Source: Aselliscus stoliczkanus
Lineage: Eukaryota; Chordata; Mammalia; Chiroptera; Hipposideridae
Assembly: GCA_033961575.1 (NCBI GenBank)
Contig: CM066735.1
Location: 87,051,449-87,115,448 of the forward strand
Length of the DNA: 64,000 nucleotides
Direction: 5' to 3'
Shown here in pieces: positions 36,143-49,002 of this stretch. Numbering within the stretch: the first letter of the stretch is position 1; every line of letters begins with the position of its first letter. Below the pieces are notes generated by a model. That model made no database searches. It saw only the letters and a list, made by a program, of their open reading frames with translations, and was not told where the DNA came from. The position numbers and the translations under genes are program-made.

Positions 36143-36255
36143 AAAAATCAAAGAGAGGGAGGGAGGGGACAAAGAAGGAGGGAGGGAGGGAGGAGTTGAA
36201 AGGAAGGGAGGAAGGCAGGGAGTAAGAGCAGGAAAAAGGAGGAGAGGGCAGGCGA
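36143..36255. repeat. GGGA-type polypurine tract
   Basis: An A-run passes into AGAGGGAGGGAGGGG and GGAGGGAGGGAGGAG units, almost all purine for about 110 bases. Several G3 runs occur on the same strand. Confidence 0.9.
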
Positions 36256-36985
36256 GAGAGAACTTCGGTGTTCTTTGGTCTCTTCTCACTCCATTTAAAC
36301 CCGATCCCAGTGAAAATGTATCTCCTTGTTGAGCTCTGAGTTGGGTGGCGGAACTGCTGTAGCTTTGGAATGCTCACACTTGAGACGTGACAGACATTGT
36401 ACAATGGGCAGTCCCCGAGTTACGAGTTTCTCCCACATACCAAATACATTAAGTAGCAGCGGAGTGCTTGGAAGAGCTTTGGCACCAGGCCACTCTGTAA
36501 CAGGAACTTGCTTGGCAAAGAGCTGCTTTAAGCACATTTGCTATGTGCATATTTGTAGCCATTTCTTTCCCTTGTAGCCCCTTGAAACTGACATGGGTGG
36601 GCCAGTTCTCTGAGGATGCCCACCCCTGAACAAAAAGCAAAGGCAAGGCCTTCTAAAATTTGCCACATGGGCTCTGTCCACAGTTTTGGCTGATTCTCCC
36701 GCTGCTCATGCCAACATACATTATATGTGTACATATCACATGCAAGGTTATCGTCTGTGCTGAGCTGAGACTTAATATTATATTAGTAAGCATTACCACT
36801 AGAGATTAAATCAAAACCAGGAAGGAGGTAAATATTGTCTGCTCTATCACAAAACTGGCAAAATCAGATATGTTAGGCTTTTGTAGGAAGAATGAAAACA
36901 CCTACAACACTGAGAGTATAGTCTAATTGTCACAGTTAACCATTTAAAAAAAAGAAAATGTCAAACATAACTGAGAAGCTGGCTT
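36256..36985. other. Repeat-poor unique segment with overlapping short frames
   Basis: Four antiparallel frames of 65-83 codons overlap at 36295-36734. The segment is less AT-rich than its surroundings. No frame has a recognisable domain or clear splice signals. Confidence 0.4.
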
Positions 36986-37480
36986 CATTTTCCAGCATAT
37001 TAACAGCATAAAAGGAGGACCTATAGTCAAGAGGATAATGCCTGCTATTAAAATATAACTGATGAATGTTGCAAAAAGAGTTTTTGTCATCAAACAATGC
37101 TCCCATTGTAAAACAATTCCAACCTATGCATGAAAGATTCCAAATGCTCGTACAGCATTCAACTTGATACTGGAGTTTTATCATATTATTTCATGCAAAA
37201 AAATTATATATTCAATCTGTCTGACAGCTTTGCATATAAAGAACAGTTTCTGCATGACAAATGTGGTGAGCTTATTAAGTTACCAATACACTGTTAAGCT
37301 ATATTGTCTCAGCGACAGCCGACCCAAAATATTTTCAAATGATTTTTGAAAAGGGCAATGTGGGAAAGCCTGAACAACCACATGCTCTGACTTTAATAAA
37401 AGTCACAATCGCAGGAACATTTACCTTATATCTAATTAGAACAAATCATCCATAAGCCTCATTTAGCCCATATTTAGTCT
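36986..37480. other. Candidate conserved non-coding element
   Basis: Repeat-free, non-coding. Includes CATATTATTTCATGCAAAAA (octamer-like), CTTTGCATATAAAGAACAG and TTATATCTAATTAGAACAAA (homeodomain-like). Only motif content and complexity support it. Confidence 0.3.
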
Positions 37481-37934
37481 GTCACAGACTTTTATTTTTT
37501 GAGGTAGTTGGAAATATTAGTTTTCAATTTATCATCTCCTGCCCCATAGCCTCAAAAAAAAAATCTATCAACTGATTAAACTGGATATAAAAACAGACCA
37601 CTTTTTATTCCTTAAAAATACAGAGACATGAGAGTCATGACAAACATTCTTGTATGAGAGGGGAAAAAAAATGATTAAATAATACAAAACATTACTTTAA
37701 GAGAATACTCACACAAAATTAGAAATAGAACGTGATACAAGCAGATTAGCCTCCTAATTTCTTCATATTGTTGAAGACACCTTTACTCTTAATCTTAAAT
37801 ATGAACTAAAAAAAAAACTGTTATATTTGTATTGCAAACAGAAATTAGGAAAAGCTTATATAATAATCACATAAAATGAAAACAAAAAAGATAATGCCAC
37901 AAGTAGGACTCTATTATTAATATTATTAACTAGT
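37481..37934. other. AT-rich unique sequence
   Basis: Nothing recognised. Confidence 0.55.
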
Positions 37935-38130
37935 AACCAATATTAAGGAGTACTTGCTAGGTGATGGGTACTATGGTAAGCAATTTAGACATAATTATTT
38001 TTTTCACCCTCACATCAACTCTCCAATATAGTCCCATTGTACAGATGAGGAAAATAAAACATAGACTGTACAACTTGTCTAAGGTCATGGGGCCAGATAC
38101 AAACCCAAGTCTCTCTGATTACAGGAACAC
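37935..38130 (-). mobile_element. MIR SINE relic
   Basis: Reversed MIR: ACTTGCTAGGTGATGGGTAC, ACCCTCACATCAACTCTCCA, CCATTGTACAGATGAGGAAA and AACTTGTCTAAGGTCATGGG. A well-preserved copy; the 60-codon frame here is not a gene. Confidence 0.88.
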
Positions 38131-39036
38131 TGAGCTTACATGATTTTTTTTTATTCTATTTCCCTGTTCCACTGGATCCAGGGGAAAGTTTTCCTCACAT
38201 AAATGAAAACTATCTAGGATCATCAGACTACCCCATGAACAACTGCCAGTCATAGCAAAGATCACAGCCTAGTCACACTAAAATAATAATGACAACATTG
38301 CGTCTGTTCCTACTCAGCAACTATGCAATGGAGATAAAAGTTAGTCACATGCATCACTCTTTGTTGAATATTTCAAGACTCGCCCACCCCAATTACAGGG
38401 GAAATTGCCAACTGAGAACAGAGGCTGCTGCTAAATTGTCTTAAGTGTAGCTACATTATAAATTTAAGAGTTAAGTTTTCCAGTAGATTCAAAGTAGTTT
38501 TGTTTTGTTTGGATTCCTCTCCTTTCGATATGGTCTAGTTAAAGAAGAATGGGTTCATGCAGTTGAAATTTTTTTTAATGTATGTATTTTTATGCAGTCC
38601 CATGCCTTCTCTAAACTCCTTTCCTGGCACTGAACATTGCACATGCTAACATTGGATACTATTGTCAATGCTTTCTAACGGGACAGAAAACCTTGAGAGG
38701 GTCCTGATTGACAACGACCAATGACTAGCTCACCACCAGTCATAAGAATAAGGGAAATCATCTTCCAGGTGGTATCGTGTGGTGAAAGGGGCAGACAACT
38801 GAGTTTCAGATAGACAAAGTTCCAGTTTTAGGGTTTGTCAAGACTGTTTTCCTTATTTCTTTCTGATATAAAAGTAGCATATACAAATATTACTATACAT
38901 ATACTATATACTCGCATACAAATTTAAGAGGTTATCAACCAAATAGGAAAAAAAAATACACGGTCATTGAGTAAAAGTCTAGGTATTCCTGTTACTAAAC
39001 TTTTTAAATATTTATTTCCCATTACTGACTTTTAAA
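38131..39036. other. Unique sequence
   Basis: Nothing recognised in about 0.9 kb. Confidence 0.55.
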
Positions 39037-39041
39037 AAATT

Positions 39042-39073
<32 letters not shown>

Positions 39074-39237
39074 CACATATATACATATGTATGTGTACCT
39101 GCGTATGTATATATGTATATATGTATATGTATGTGTGTTTATATATGTGTATGTATATATGTTTATATATGTATATATATTTAAATTTAAATATATATGT
39201 ATATATGTTTTATTTTTAAATATATGTATATATACTT
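39037..39237. repeat. TATATG/TA-rich array
   Basis: About 200 bases of alternating purine-pyrimidine TATATA, TATATG and TGTATG words. Because it lacks stop-forming words in two frames, it yields misleading open frames on both strands (39041-39481 and 39087-39449). Confidence 0.95.
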
Positions 39238-39245
39238 TTTTTTTT

Positions 39246-39533
39246 AAGACAGTAGCTGATGGGGTGGCTGGGTGCCTCAGCTGGTTAGAGCACATGCTCT
39301 TAATAACAAGATTGCCGTTCGACTCCACATCGAAGGGTAGACTGCCCAGTCCCCCTTCTCCCCACCCCACTCTCCGCCCACCAGCAATGGCCACTGGACT
39401 TGGAGCTGAGCTGCGCCCTCCACAACTAAGACTGAAGGAAACAACTTGACTTGGAGCTGATGGGTCATGGAAAAAACACACTGTTCCCCAAGTTTAAAAA
39501 AAAAAATAAATTAAAAAAAAAGAGAGTAGCTGA
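39246..39533 (+). mobile_element. VES-like bat SINE with TSD
   Basis: Element 39260-39519. The head has CTCAGCTGGTTAGAGCACAT (box A-like) and GCCGTTCGACTCCACAT (box B-like). The body has GAGCTGCGCCCTCCACAACT, AAGACTGAAGGAAACAACTT and CACACTGTTCCCC. The flanks AAGACAGTAGCTGA (39246-39259) and AAGAGAGTAGCTGA (39520-39533) differ at one base. Confidence 0.93.
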
Positions 39534-40088
39534 GAAAATACTAACAAGCAAAATTATATGCTACTCTACAACAAGAGTATGAAGTCATCCTAGAACAGTG
39601 TCATTATTTAATTATACTTTGAATTTTTATTTCAAAGTCAGCCTACGAACGATCACAGGAACATGCAACATAAATACGAATTCATTATTTATTTTTCAGT
39701 GTTATGAATTATATATTTGAAAAATAGTTTTTTGTGCTCACGATAATTATTGTACCAAATGCATTTGATCCTTGTTTTATTTATTCAACATGAATTTGAA
39801 ACACATATATGGGGCGCCGAATATATGCAAGGTATGATTAGAAAGACGGCATATAACTGGATGTTTCAAGTGTTCATTTAAAGAGTTTAGAACTGAGGGA
39901 AACACTGATACAATAATGAATGTGCTGTTCTAAGTTTCAGTACTGGCTTCTGGAACATTCATGGCCAGGCAAGTTGTCCCTGGTGCCCCTAGGCTAATTC
40001 CACATTACATCAGGGCAGCTTTCATTCTTGGAAAGATACTCATTTCTAAGAGAAAGCATGTTTCTCAGTTAATAGACCTAACGTATGA
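39534..40088. other. Unique sequence
   Basis: Nothing recognised, apart from an L2-like hint at about 39780-39840. Confidence 0.5.
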
Positions 40089-40090
40089 GG

Positions 40091-40126
<36 letters not shown>

Positions 40127-40187
40127 CAGAGAGAGACAGAGAGAGACAGAGAGAGACAGAGAGACAGAGACAGAGACAGAGATGGTG
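40089..40187. repeat. (GAGACA)n / (GA)n microsatellite
   Basis: GA units followed by about 12 GAGACA-type hexamers. Arg-Glu/Ser-Leu frames across it are artefacts. Confidence 0.97.
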
Positions 40188-41579
40188 GGGGGGCAGAGAC
40201 AGAGAGCTGGGGGGAAAGAAACGGAAAAAAAAATATCTTTGTGGATAATAGGAAAGAGAGAAAGGAAGTGAGAGAATGACTGTAACTGGCTCTTGTTATT
40301 TTGTCCCCAAATTCATCACTTCTTTCCCACCTTAACATTGGTCCTTGATTATTCTGATATTTCCTGGTTTAGGGATATAAAATGTTATTGAACTTAACAG
40401 AGATAAATCAGGCAATGTTTCAGGAACTGAGCTATATAAACTGAAACAAAATGGCTAATCAACCAACCATAATGACTTTACCATGAACACAGATATACTT
40501 AAGTCCTTTCACCAGTAGAAACAAGCAACTAGTGGGCAGCTTTGGGTAGAAGGCACCATATGAGTTGCTTGTCAGGGGTTCTTATAACCAGGAATTCACA
40601 GCCCAGTTTGAGAGACAGGCAAATTCTGTAGTTGGAGGCAATATGTAGCCTTTGCTCTGACAGACAGAGAAGCTGATTTCAGAAGACAGGGCAGATGCAG
40701 GACCTGAGGAAAACTTCAAGGAAAAAAAAAAAAAGCCACTTTGGGTTTGAATTCCAAGTAAGCTTTATGATTTCAAAAAACTCAAAGTAAGATTATGGAT
40801 GAGCCCCTTTCAAACATGACTTGTGATTTCCATGGGCAAGATCAGATGCATTTATCATGGGAAAGGCATTCGTGGAATCAGGTCAGTGAACCGCACGAAG
40901 CCGAGAGCCCGACTGCCACATTCTGGGTAATGACAGAACAAAGACGAGTGTCTTGAGTCTTGTTCCCTAGAAGCTAATTCCAAGAGGAGGATTCATGGAC
41001 AAGAATTATTAAAGAGGTGCTGCCAAGGAAAATGGGTAAGGAAGTGGAGGGAAACATGATAGAGAAGGGAAAGCACCAAGCAAGAGTACTTTTTCAAGTG
41101 AAGTGCTATGAAGGATAGCTTGAGTTTGGTCCCACTGGGGAACATGCTAGTTAGAGAAGGCAGGGGAGCTGGGTTTTTACAGACCCCAGGCAGGATATGA
41201 ACCTCTAGGCACCTCTACAATCCCACAGTCCTAGGGCAGTCCTCTAAAAGAAGCCTCAAGTGCTGGTCAGAAAAAGGAAAGCATCCAGAGGCTGGGTCAG
41301 TGGGGCACAGAAATGGTAAAAGGGATTCAAGGAGATATAGGTAGAGTGCCAACACTGGGAAGTGCACAGACTGATGAAAAATGGGCAGGGATACTCCTTA
41401 TCAATCACTATCATCAATTCTTTTATGGGACAATTCCTGGACCACACCCTTGTAGGAAAGGTTCAACCAATGCCTTTGTCCCAATGCTCGCACAAACGTG
41501 CTAGGATAGTCCCTAAATCACAGCATTAATCTAACACTACAATTAGAGCACACACAAAGGGAAGAGCACTGCTGGCTGT
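40188..41579. other. Unique sequence
   Basis: No gene or clear repeat. G/A-rich patches occur near 40990-41100. Confidence 0.5.
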
Positions 41580-41790
41580 GAAATTCATATGTCTGCAAAG
41601 CAATTTCACCCCAGTGGCATAAGCAATTCAATCACCACCCTGGCGCTGCAGATTTAATAGCTTAATTTTCTATGGACTGACAATGTCCATCCTAACAAGC
41701 CCCTTGCGGAATGCCTTAGGACAAGACTGCGTAACACATCATTTGGCTCCATGCGCTTACATAATTATGCCCCCTCTAGAAGCATTTCAC
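41580..41790. other. Candidate conserved non-coding element
   Basis: High-complexity, repeat-free block containing GCAGATTTAATAGCTTAATT, ATGCCTTAGGACAAGACTGC and GCTTACATAATTATGCC. No open frame. Conservation is inferred, not shown. Confidence 0.3.
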
Positions 41791-43469
41791 GGGGTGGGCA
41801 GGAGGAATGAGTTAGCAGGGGAAACTTAAGCACTGCTTCAATATTTAGAGAACATGAGGTATTATTATAGGATTAATAAGCAAGGCTAGTTCAGCAATAG
41901 GGAAGACTGCCAAGGGAGGTCATGGAATTGTTATCACTGGAGATAATGAAGGCTGAGAATAGATACCCACCCAGAATGGATTTTATAGACAATAAAAATC
42001 TATCCCGCGATTCTAGGAAGGGGATGAGCTATGTGCTTCACTGTAGGTCTCTACCGGCCCAAATAATTTCATAAATTAGATAAAGCAGATGAGCTTCCAA
42101 TATTACTCATTAAGTATTACTTATTCCAAAATGTATCTAGTACAGGGATGGTTGAGTGCAGAAGCTATTGAGTGACAAACATAGGCAAACATAAATAGAA
42201 GTATAAACCACAGCTAGCATCTATAAGCAAACTCCCAATCTGAAAACACCACAAGGGGAATCCATCCAGGAAGGCAAGATTTTTACAGGGTGGAGAAATC
42301 GAGAATAAAATACCACATAGAGGTATATTTAACTTCAAATATTTGGGGGTCTGGATGAGCAATGGTTGCAAGTATTGAGTCTGTGCATTGTACAAACACT
42401 GTCTGAAGTCTTTGGAGGAGACACATAGAGCTCTAAATGCCTCGTCTATTCTGGCAATAGTGCCTAGTAATGTCATAGAGAATGACGTGAATTTCACAAA
42501 ATTAGAATAGTTGCATAGGACAAACTTTTCTACAAGTTGGAAAAATGAATACACTTTTAAAGTATCTTGTGAATGTGATAAGAGGTTAAAATTTTCTAGA
42601 TCTGATCATGGTCTCATTAGGTCAGCAACATTTTTAAATTTCATTCGCGAGTATAGTACCAGCTTATCATTTAGATGCTGGGCCTGTGGTTAATTAGGCA
42701 TTATGATTGCCTCAGTACATGGCACACTGAAACACTTAATTTTCTTTGAATGACTGGATTGAGACAATGATAAATATACTTAGTTAATATTCTGCAGTGG
42801 CCTCTGCCCAAAGGAGTGGCAGAGAATAAGAGATTTCTATAAACCTTATCTACTTTCCTATGATGTGATTCTATGATTCAAATCCTAATAGATTATTTCT
42901 TTTGATTATAGTTGAAGGCTTTTAATAAATCCTCTTGCTGGGAAACATAATTCTGTGGCTTTCATTGTACATGCAGTGAACACATACTAACTGTAGAATC
43001 TGCTGTGATTTTTAAATTTTAGATCCTGATCTAGAGAAACACCATAAATTACTGGGACCTCTCAACCACCTCCCCTTCCAAATTTTAATTACACCATGAG
43101 CTCTGGAGAATTGCATATACATTTTAAAGCCTATATGCTTACACTTGTCATTGGTTCATGAAAATGTGGGTGTGGCTATGGCCTGAAGCCAAAAACATTA
43201 TCTTCAGAAAACTGAAGACATTTTAATTGAGTTATACAGAAAAAATAATATGTCATGAATTAAAAACCCCAAACACCTATGTTACCTGTATACTAGCACG
43301 GAACACAATGTTAACTTACTTTTCAGAGTAAAGAAAAGATATGTACTTGAATTTCAGAAAATTCATAAGATCCTAAAATCTTAACTCCATGCACTTTGAT
43401 AAAGATATGCCAAATGATAAATGATAGCCAAAAACAAAATTTTTTTATATCTGAACACTCTTCCATTTT
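41791..43469. other. Unique sequence
   Basis: A 129-codon frame on the minus strand (42165-42554) lacks recognisable domains. No repeats recognised. Confidence 0.5.
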
Positions 43470-43720
43470 TCCAAAAATATTTACTTAGTGCCTAGAGTGT
43501 GCACAACACTATACAAGGAACTAATGATACAACAGCGAATTGAAGCCTGTCCTCAGCTTTATGGAGATTTGGGGTTAGTAAGGAATGAAGACTAATCAAA
43601 TAATCATGAAAACAAATGTGAACTTGAAATTGTGACAAGTATTAGAAAGTAAGCAGTCCCGAGCACCTACAACAAGGGGATCTGACCCAGCCAAGGAATC
43701 CAAGGAAGGCTGGAATGAGG
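43470..43720 (-). mobile_element. L2 LINE relic
   Basis: AATATTTACTTAGTGCCTAG, GTGCACAACACTATACAAGG, GATACAACAGCGAATTGAAG and CCTCAGCTTTATGGAGATTT follow the reversed L2 3' end order. Confidence 0.75.
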
Positions 43721-45307
43721 AAGGGAGACCTGAACAGAGATGAGAAGGATAAAAAGAAGCTAAATAAGTGAATAAAGAAAATAATACTTTCAAGGCTGTG
43801 AAATACTTATGGTATTAACTGCCAATAAATTTACCTAAAGTTTGGGGCAAAAAGAGGGACATATCCCAGAGTCCTTAAGCCATCTAACTATTGCATGGAA
43901 CCTATTGAAAGTAACAGGTCAACCCTAATTCTGAGATGAAAAATTGGGTGGTGGGGAGTAGTAGAATTTAAAAGGAATTGTATAATTCTAAGTATTCATT
44001 TTTTGTTTACCCTCATATGCTTTAAAATTTCATTCCAGCTTATTCATGCTTACAGAAAATAGATATATTGATTGCTTCTAAAAAATAATCACCTTCTCAT
44101 AATTCTCAAAGACTTAATTTCAACATTCAAAGTCATGCCCACTATCATATACTCCTGGTGTCAACAGAAAATTTGATCATTTTAAAAATCTAATATAAGC
44201 CAAAGATTTCTAGTACTACTAACAGACTTGAGTGTGCTACATTGTTTAAATGGAAGGGCACTCTGGAAATAGTTGAAGGGCAGTTACATGATTAGCAAGA
44301 CATACTGAAGTTATAATAGACTACATGAGAGTAGGTCCCACTAACTGATCACAGTGCTAAATGATGCCATTTTATTTTCTTTCTTTGGTCATGAATAATC
44401 ATTTATTGATGAAAGAAGAAAGAAAGCACCCAACAACTAAGCTGTAGAAACTAATATAGTTTCCTCTCTTTCTCGAAAAAGCACTCCGAAGCAATGTACA
44501 ATAGTTCACTGGTGTTAATTTTGACAAACTAAAAGGCAACAATGAGTTAAATATAAACACTAAATTTTATTACAAACTACAAAATGGAGAGCCTAAATCT
44601 TTGGATGAGATAAAGCTATATTGACTAAAACACCCCCTCTTAATAAAACTCTCCAAAACCAAGTACCACTTGGTAATGTATCCTTGCAATCAACAGGAGC
44701 CACATACCAATTAAGAATTCACATTCTAGGATGAGTATTGACTCCAAGGTGCTAATTTTTTTCAACAAAGGTAAAATTCCATAAGATAGGCTATGCTAAC
44801 AGGCTATTATTTTTCCAGATTAGGGAAAATAATAATAATAGTAACAATATTAAGTAACATGGAGAAGAGAAAAGAGGAGGCAGAGAAGTAAAAGGAGAAA
44901 ACCCCTCATTTATCATCCACTCAGAATTTTCAGATTTATATTTTAGAGAACACTCAACTCTGTCTATGGTATAGAGATAGCCTGAACTTTTACAATTAAA
45001 TATGCACATAGGACTCCATAGCAAAAGGAAGGATCAAGATTTTTTAAGACATAATTAACAAAAAAGACAGCACAAGTAATCCTAATGCACTGCCTACATC
45101 ATCATCAAAATAAACACAAATATGAAGCAAACATAAAATCAAAGCTCACCTGGTACAATCTATCCAAAACTAAATCTTGTCCTTAGTGCAAATAGTAAAG
45201 AAACTGGAAAGACTACTTTAGACTTTCAACTTTCATGTCATAATGTAAAGGCACTATTTCTTCATTCCTAAGACCACCATTAACATCACTGTTCTATCTT
45301 TTAAAAA
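43721..45307. other. AT-rich unique sequence
   Basis: No gene or clear repeat recognised. Confidence 0.5.
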
Positions 45308-45345
45308 ACGATTAAAAACAAACAAACAAACAAACAAAAAAACAC
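45308..45345. repeat. (AAAC)n microsatellite
   Basis: About six AAAC units in an A-rich context. Confidence 0.85.
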
Positions 45346-45394
45346 CCACAAAACTTCTTTGCAAAGAAGGAATCCAAGTATAAGACTATACTCA

Positions 45395-45560
45395 AATACC
45401 AATATTTACTCAGCACGAAACTACATACCAAACACTGAGCTAAGCATAGGGCATACGAGGTAACCAAGATCTTCATCTCTGAGGCCAAGCACTCACTAAT
45501 TTGCAGGGAAAGCAGTCACATCAACAAATATCTGGAATATACCATAATAAAAAATATTTA
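45395..45560 (-). mobile_element. L2 LINE relic
   Basis: AATATTTACTCAGCACGAAA, AACACTGAGCTAAGCATAGG and GAGGTAACCAAGATCTTCAT form the reversed L2 3' end. Confidence 0.65.
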
Positions 45561-45845
45561 TAATGGAGCTAGATATGTGGAACCATGGAGACACAGAAGA
45601 GAAAATTAATTGTGGAAGGCTGGGGTCAGAGCTACAGAGGAAGGTGGAGAAGGTCCTTCTTGGTGAATACAAAGTCACTAACAAGGACATGAAGGCCTCT
45701 CGGGGAGTGAAGTATGGGGAAAGAAGAGGTGTAGAGTGTTTGTGAAAAGAAATCAGTGCCCGGAGGTAAGAATGGGGCTGAATTGCATACCTTGCCAAGG
45801 GCTTCAGTGCATATTAATCCTGTAAGCAGTAAAGCAAGATCAGGA

Positions 45846-46421
45846 TGTGCTGGTTAATTTTATCTGTTAACTTGACTGGACTGAAGATGCCCAGATAACT
45901 GGTGAAACATTATTTCTGGACTTGTGGGTGAATATGTTTCTGAAAGAGATTAATTAGCATTTGATACAGTAAATTGAATAAAGAGATTCTGCCCTCACCA
46001 ATGTGGGTAACATCATACAATTCATTGGCGGCCTCCATAGAACTAAAATACAGAAAAGGGTGAATTTTGTCTCTCTCACTCTTCTTGACTTCCCCTTCAG
46101 ACCACCCTCACCCCAGTTCACAAGCTTTGGGGCTTCTGACTCGGAGTAACACCATCAACTCCCTTAGCTGTCAGTCTTTGGATCCAAACTGAATTATTGC
46201 ACCAGTTTTCTTGGTTCTCCCATTTGCAAGTGGCAGCTTATGAGACTTCTAGACCTCCATAACTGCTTGAGCCAATTCCTATACTAAATCAAATATTTAC
46301 AGATATATACTGTATCTATCTATAAATATATTTACAGTGTATATCTGTACAATATTTACAGTATGTATCTATAAATATACTACTGTTTCTGTTTTTCTGG
46401 TGAACTCTGACTAATACAGAA
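45846..46421 (+). mobile_element. Solo LTR, ERVL (MLT2-like)
   Basis: Begins TGTGCTGGTTAATTTTATCT with TTAACTTGACTGGACTGAAG and GATGCCCAGATAACTGGTG, continues through CCTCACCAATGTGGGTAACA and AGCCAATTCCTATACTAAAT, and ends GGTGAACTCTGACTAATACA. This is a known mammalian LTR pattern; the MLT2/ERVL name is from memory. A TATCTATAAATATA-type expansion sits near the 3' end (about 46295-46385). No internal retroviral genes and no clear flanking duplication are seen. Confidence 0.7.
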
Positions 46422-47029
46422 TGAAGTCACACAGGAGTGATATGATCCAAACTGCCTTACTGAAAGATAAATTCAGTAGCAATGAGGATATTAGACCCAC
46501 AAGGAATGCCTGGAATTCAGAGTGAATTCTCAGAACACCATAATCCCCATGGTAGGTTGTAAGGGCTTAACGTACAGCTATGGGCAAAGTTAATAAGGTT
46601 TGGGTAGAAAGACAACTCAGGAGTAGGACTGCCACACATCATGGCACTATGCAGGTGGTCCAGGAAAATGAATGAAATAAGACTCTTAAGGGTTTTTATA
46701 ACACAGAAGAGAAACGAAATAAAACTTAAAGGGCATAATACTTCAGGAAATCTGGTGATGGATTGATGCCTTAATTGAGATAAACATTCCATTGAAATAT
46801 AAGAAATTGCCAAAATTCAAAAGGTTCTTTTGTATATGAACATGAAAATTTTACATGGATCAAACCATAAACAACTTACATGCCAAAAGGGCACCCCTAA
46901 CTCATGAATTGGGACAAATGTATCAGTCACGTCGATTCCTTTTGTTTTTTGGTGCTTAATGGATCAGTAATTGTCTTACCACTGAATCGTATGTTAGCTT
47001 TTGAGGTGTACATTATTACATTTCATCTT
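46422..47029. other. Unique sequence
   Basis: Nothing recognised. A 98-codon minus-strand frame (46517-46813) lacks support. Confidence 0.5.
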
Positions 47030-47500
47030 TGAATAAAATATTAACATGCTTTTAATAAGTACAATAAGGTATAACAATGAAATCTCTCCTCCCACTATTC
47101 CTCAGCCATCCCTTCCATTGACATCCATCAGTAGCTTCCTGTGTTTCCTATACAAATTTCTTTGTGTGTCCACTAGTAGGAACAAAAAAGCAAAAACAGA
47201 AACTTATTCTCCATCATCACATTTTTTTTCACAAAAGGAAACATAAAATATAAATTTTTCTGCACTTTGCTTTTTTTCACTTAACAAACTGTCACAGATA
47301 TATTTCCAAATTAGTACATAGAGTGCTTTCTGATTATTTTCTAGACATGTATAGCGTTTTATCATATGGAAATGTCACAGTTTATTCAACATGCCCTCTA
47401 TTGATGGATACTTGAGTTGTTCGCAGCCTTACCTTATTTTAAACAAGGCTGTAATTAATAGTCATTGGCATGTATCCTTCCCCTGTGTATAGATAGAACT
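47030..47500. mobile_element. Old L1M-type non-coding fragment
   Basis: TTTCACTTAACAAACTGTCA, TCCAAATTAGTACATAGAGT, TTTATTCAACATGCCCTCTA and TTGATGGATACTTGAGTTGT are blocks typical of ancient L1 3' regions, comparable with 13.1-13.5 kb. Confidence 0.65.
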
Positions 47501-49002
47501 GTACTACAAAATCTCCATAAGTTGCTATCTAGTTTTCATAACAACAAAAAAAGTAGATAATAACACAATGAGGGAAAAAAAAAAAGGAAATAATAAGAAC
47601 AAGAAGGACAGAAGGGAGGCAAATAGGAAAGACCAAAAGAAGGAAGGAATGAGAAAGGGGGAAAATAAGAGAAGAAAAGAATTAAGTGAGGAAAGCATTT
47701 GACTTCTGCAATGTCTTATGAAGGAAGTGATTAAACTGTAGTACAGGAGGGTGGGGGGCTTAATGGAAGGTCACGTGGGAAACATCAGGGAGCTCTACAA
47801 TGCTGGGAGAACATAACAAGGAAGTGACTCTTCCTGTACAAACAATCTTACCCACTATGACAACATAGGAGAATTAAGTTCTGAGACTAAAAATACAGCA
47901 CATAGAGGCAGACGTCTTGAACAGAGCCCAGGACACGGCCATTCGAGGTTGTCTTGCAAGCAAACCATCCAGACACAAGCCACACGTTTTGAAAAAGAAC
48001 CAATTACATATAAAGAGGGGGCTCTTCTGGCCACGTTAATCGTATTACTCAAAACTGTACATGATCTATAAATAGGTAGGAGGCCTTAACTCCAAGGGGC
48101 TCACAAGAGCAGTGCAAATAGAAAGGAACACAGAACGGATCGAAGAAGAACCCAGAGCAGACCCAAACATTGTGCTTTCTTTGCTCAGCCACACTGACTG
48201 ATGGTTCCAACTGGGTTCCTCCTGAGGAAAATGAAAGGTTCAAGCTGGTGTTCACAACTTGCTTTGTAGAAGTGCATTTAAGTTCATTGTACAGTGAAAT
48301 CCATGTTATTCCCACTCCAGTGAGTTTCTTTGTCCTCTTAATAAAGTCCAGAGTTAAAAATAAAAACAAAATAAAAAAAAACCTTTAGGTATTGTTAAAG
48401 ATAGTGATTCATCTTACAGTGAACTTATTTCCATGCAGAGTGGGCAAATCCAAGAAAATAGGCCCCATGTCAGAACCCTGTGTGAACAAGGGTAATATCT
48501 GGCTGGACGTGCTATTTTATTGGCTTCATTAGCGTTTTCCAGAAGTGCCTGCAGCAGCATAATGCTGTGAAAAGTTTATTTCATGCCTGAAATTGCTGCT
48601 ATGCTTAAATGGAAGTCATGGGGGAATTTTTTTTTTAAGGGCGTGAATGATATTAAAGATACTAACTAGTTAATTTTTAAGATTTGATCTCAAACTCATC
48701 ATCTATACAGGGGTCCACATTTCAGAAGAGAAGGCAGGAAGAAAGGAGCCAAGAGCACAATAGACATGTCACATATGGCCCCTGTCTTTGTTTCTTTCTA
48801 TTGTTAATTTTACCCCATATCCTAGAGTTAAACATTGCATTTTAGGTCACGTAAAGATCAGAATAATATAAGTAATACACAAGATTTGAATCTTACTATT
48901 TCCCAGCTTCCCCTTACTCCAGTCACAAGTATGCCAAATGGTCAACACTGCTCAGTCCAAAAATTCAACAGATCAAAGGAATAATAGGAGCTACTGAAAA
49001 AC
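47501..49002. other. Unique sequence with an A/G-rich tract
   Basis: 47570-47700 is strongly purine-biased (AAGGAAG, GAAAGGG words). The rest shows no gene or clear repeat. Confidence 0.5.

Noticed and set aside
36099..36734. Cluster of overlapping 65-101-codon frames on both strands
   Set aside because: Partly the GGGA purine tract; the rest has no domain or splice signals.
39041..39481. 146-codon minus-strand and 120-codon plus-strand open frames
   Set aside because: They read through a TATATG array and a VES-like SINE; the protein is Tyr/Ile/Thr low-complexity with no domain.
42165..42554. 129-codon minus-strand frame in unique DNA
   Set aside because: No recognisable domain, no splice context and AT-driven composition; length is within chance for 64 kb of six-frame search.
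45846..46421. Full endogenous retrovirus
   Set aside because: Only one LTR-like unit is present; no gag, pol or env sequence nearby.
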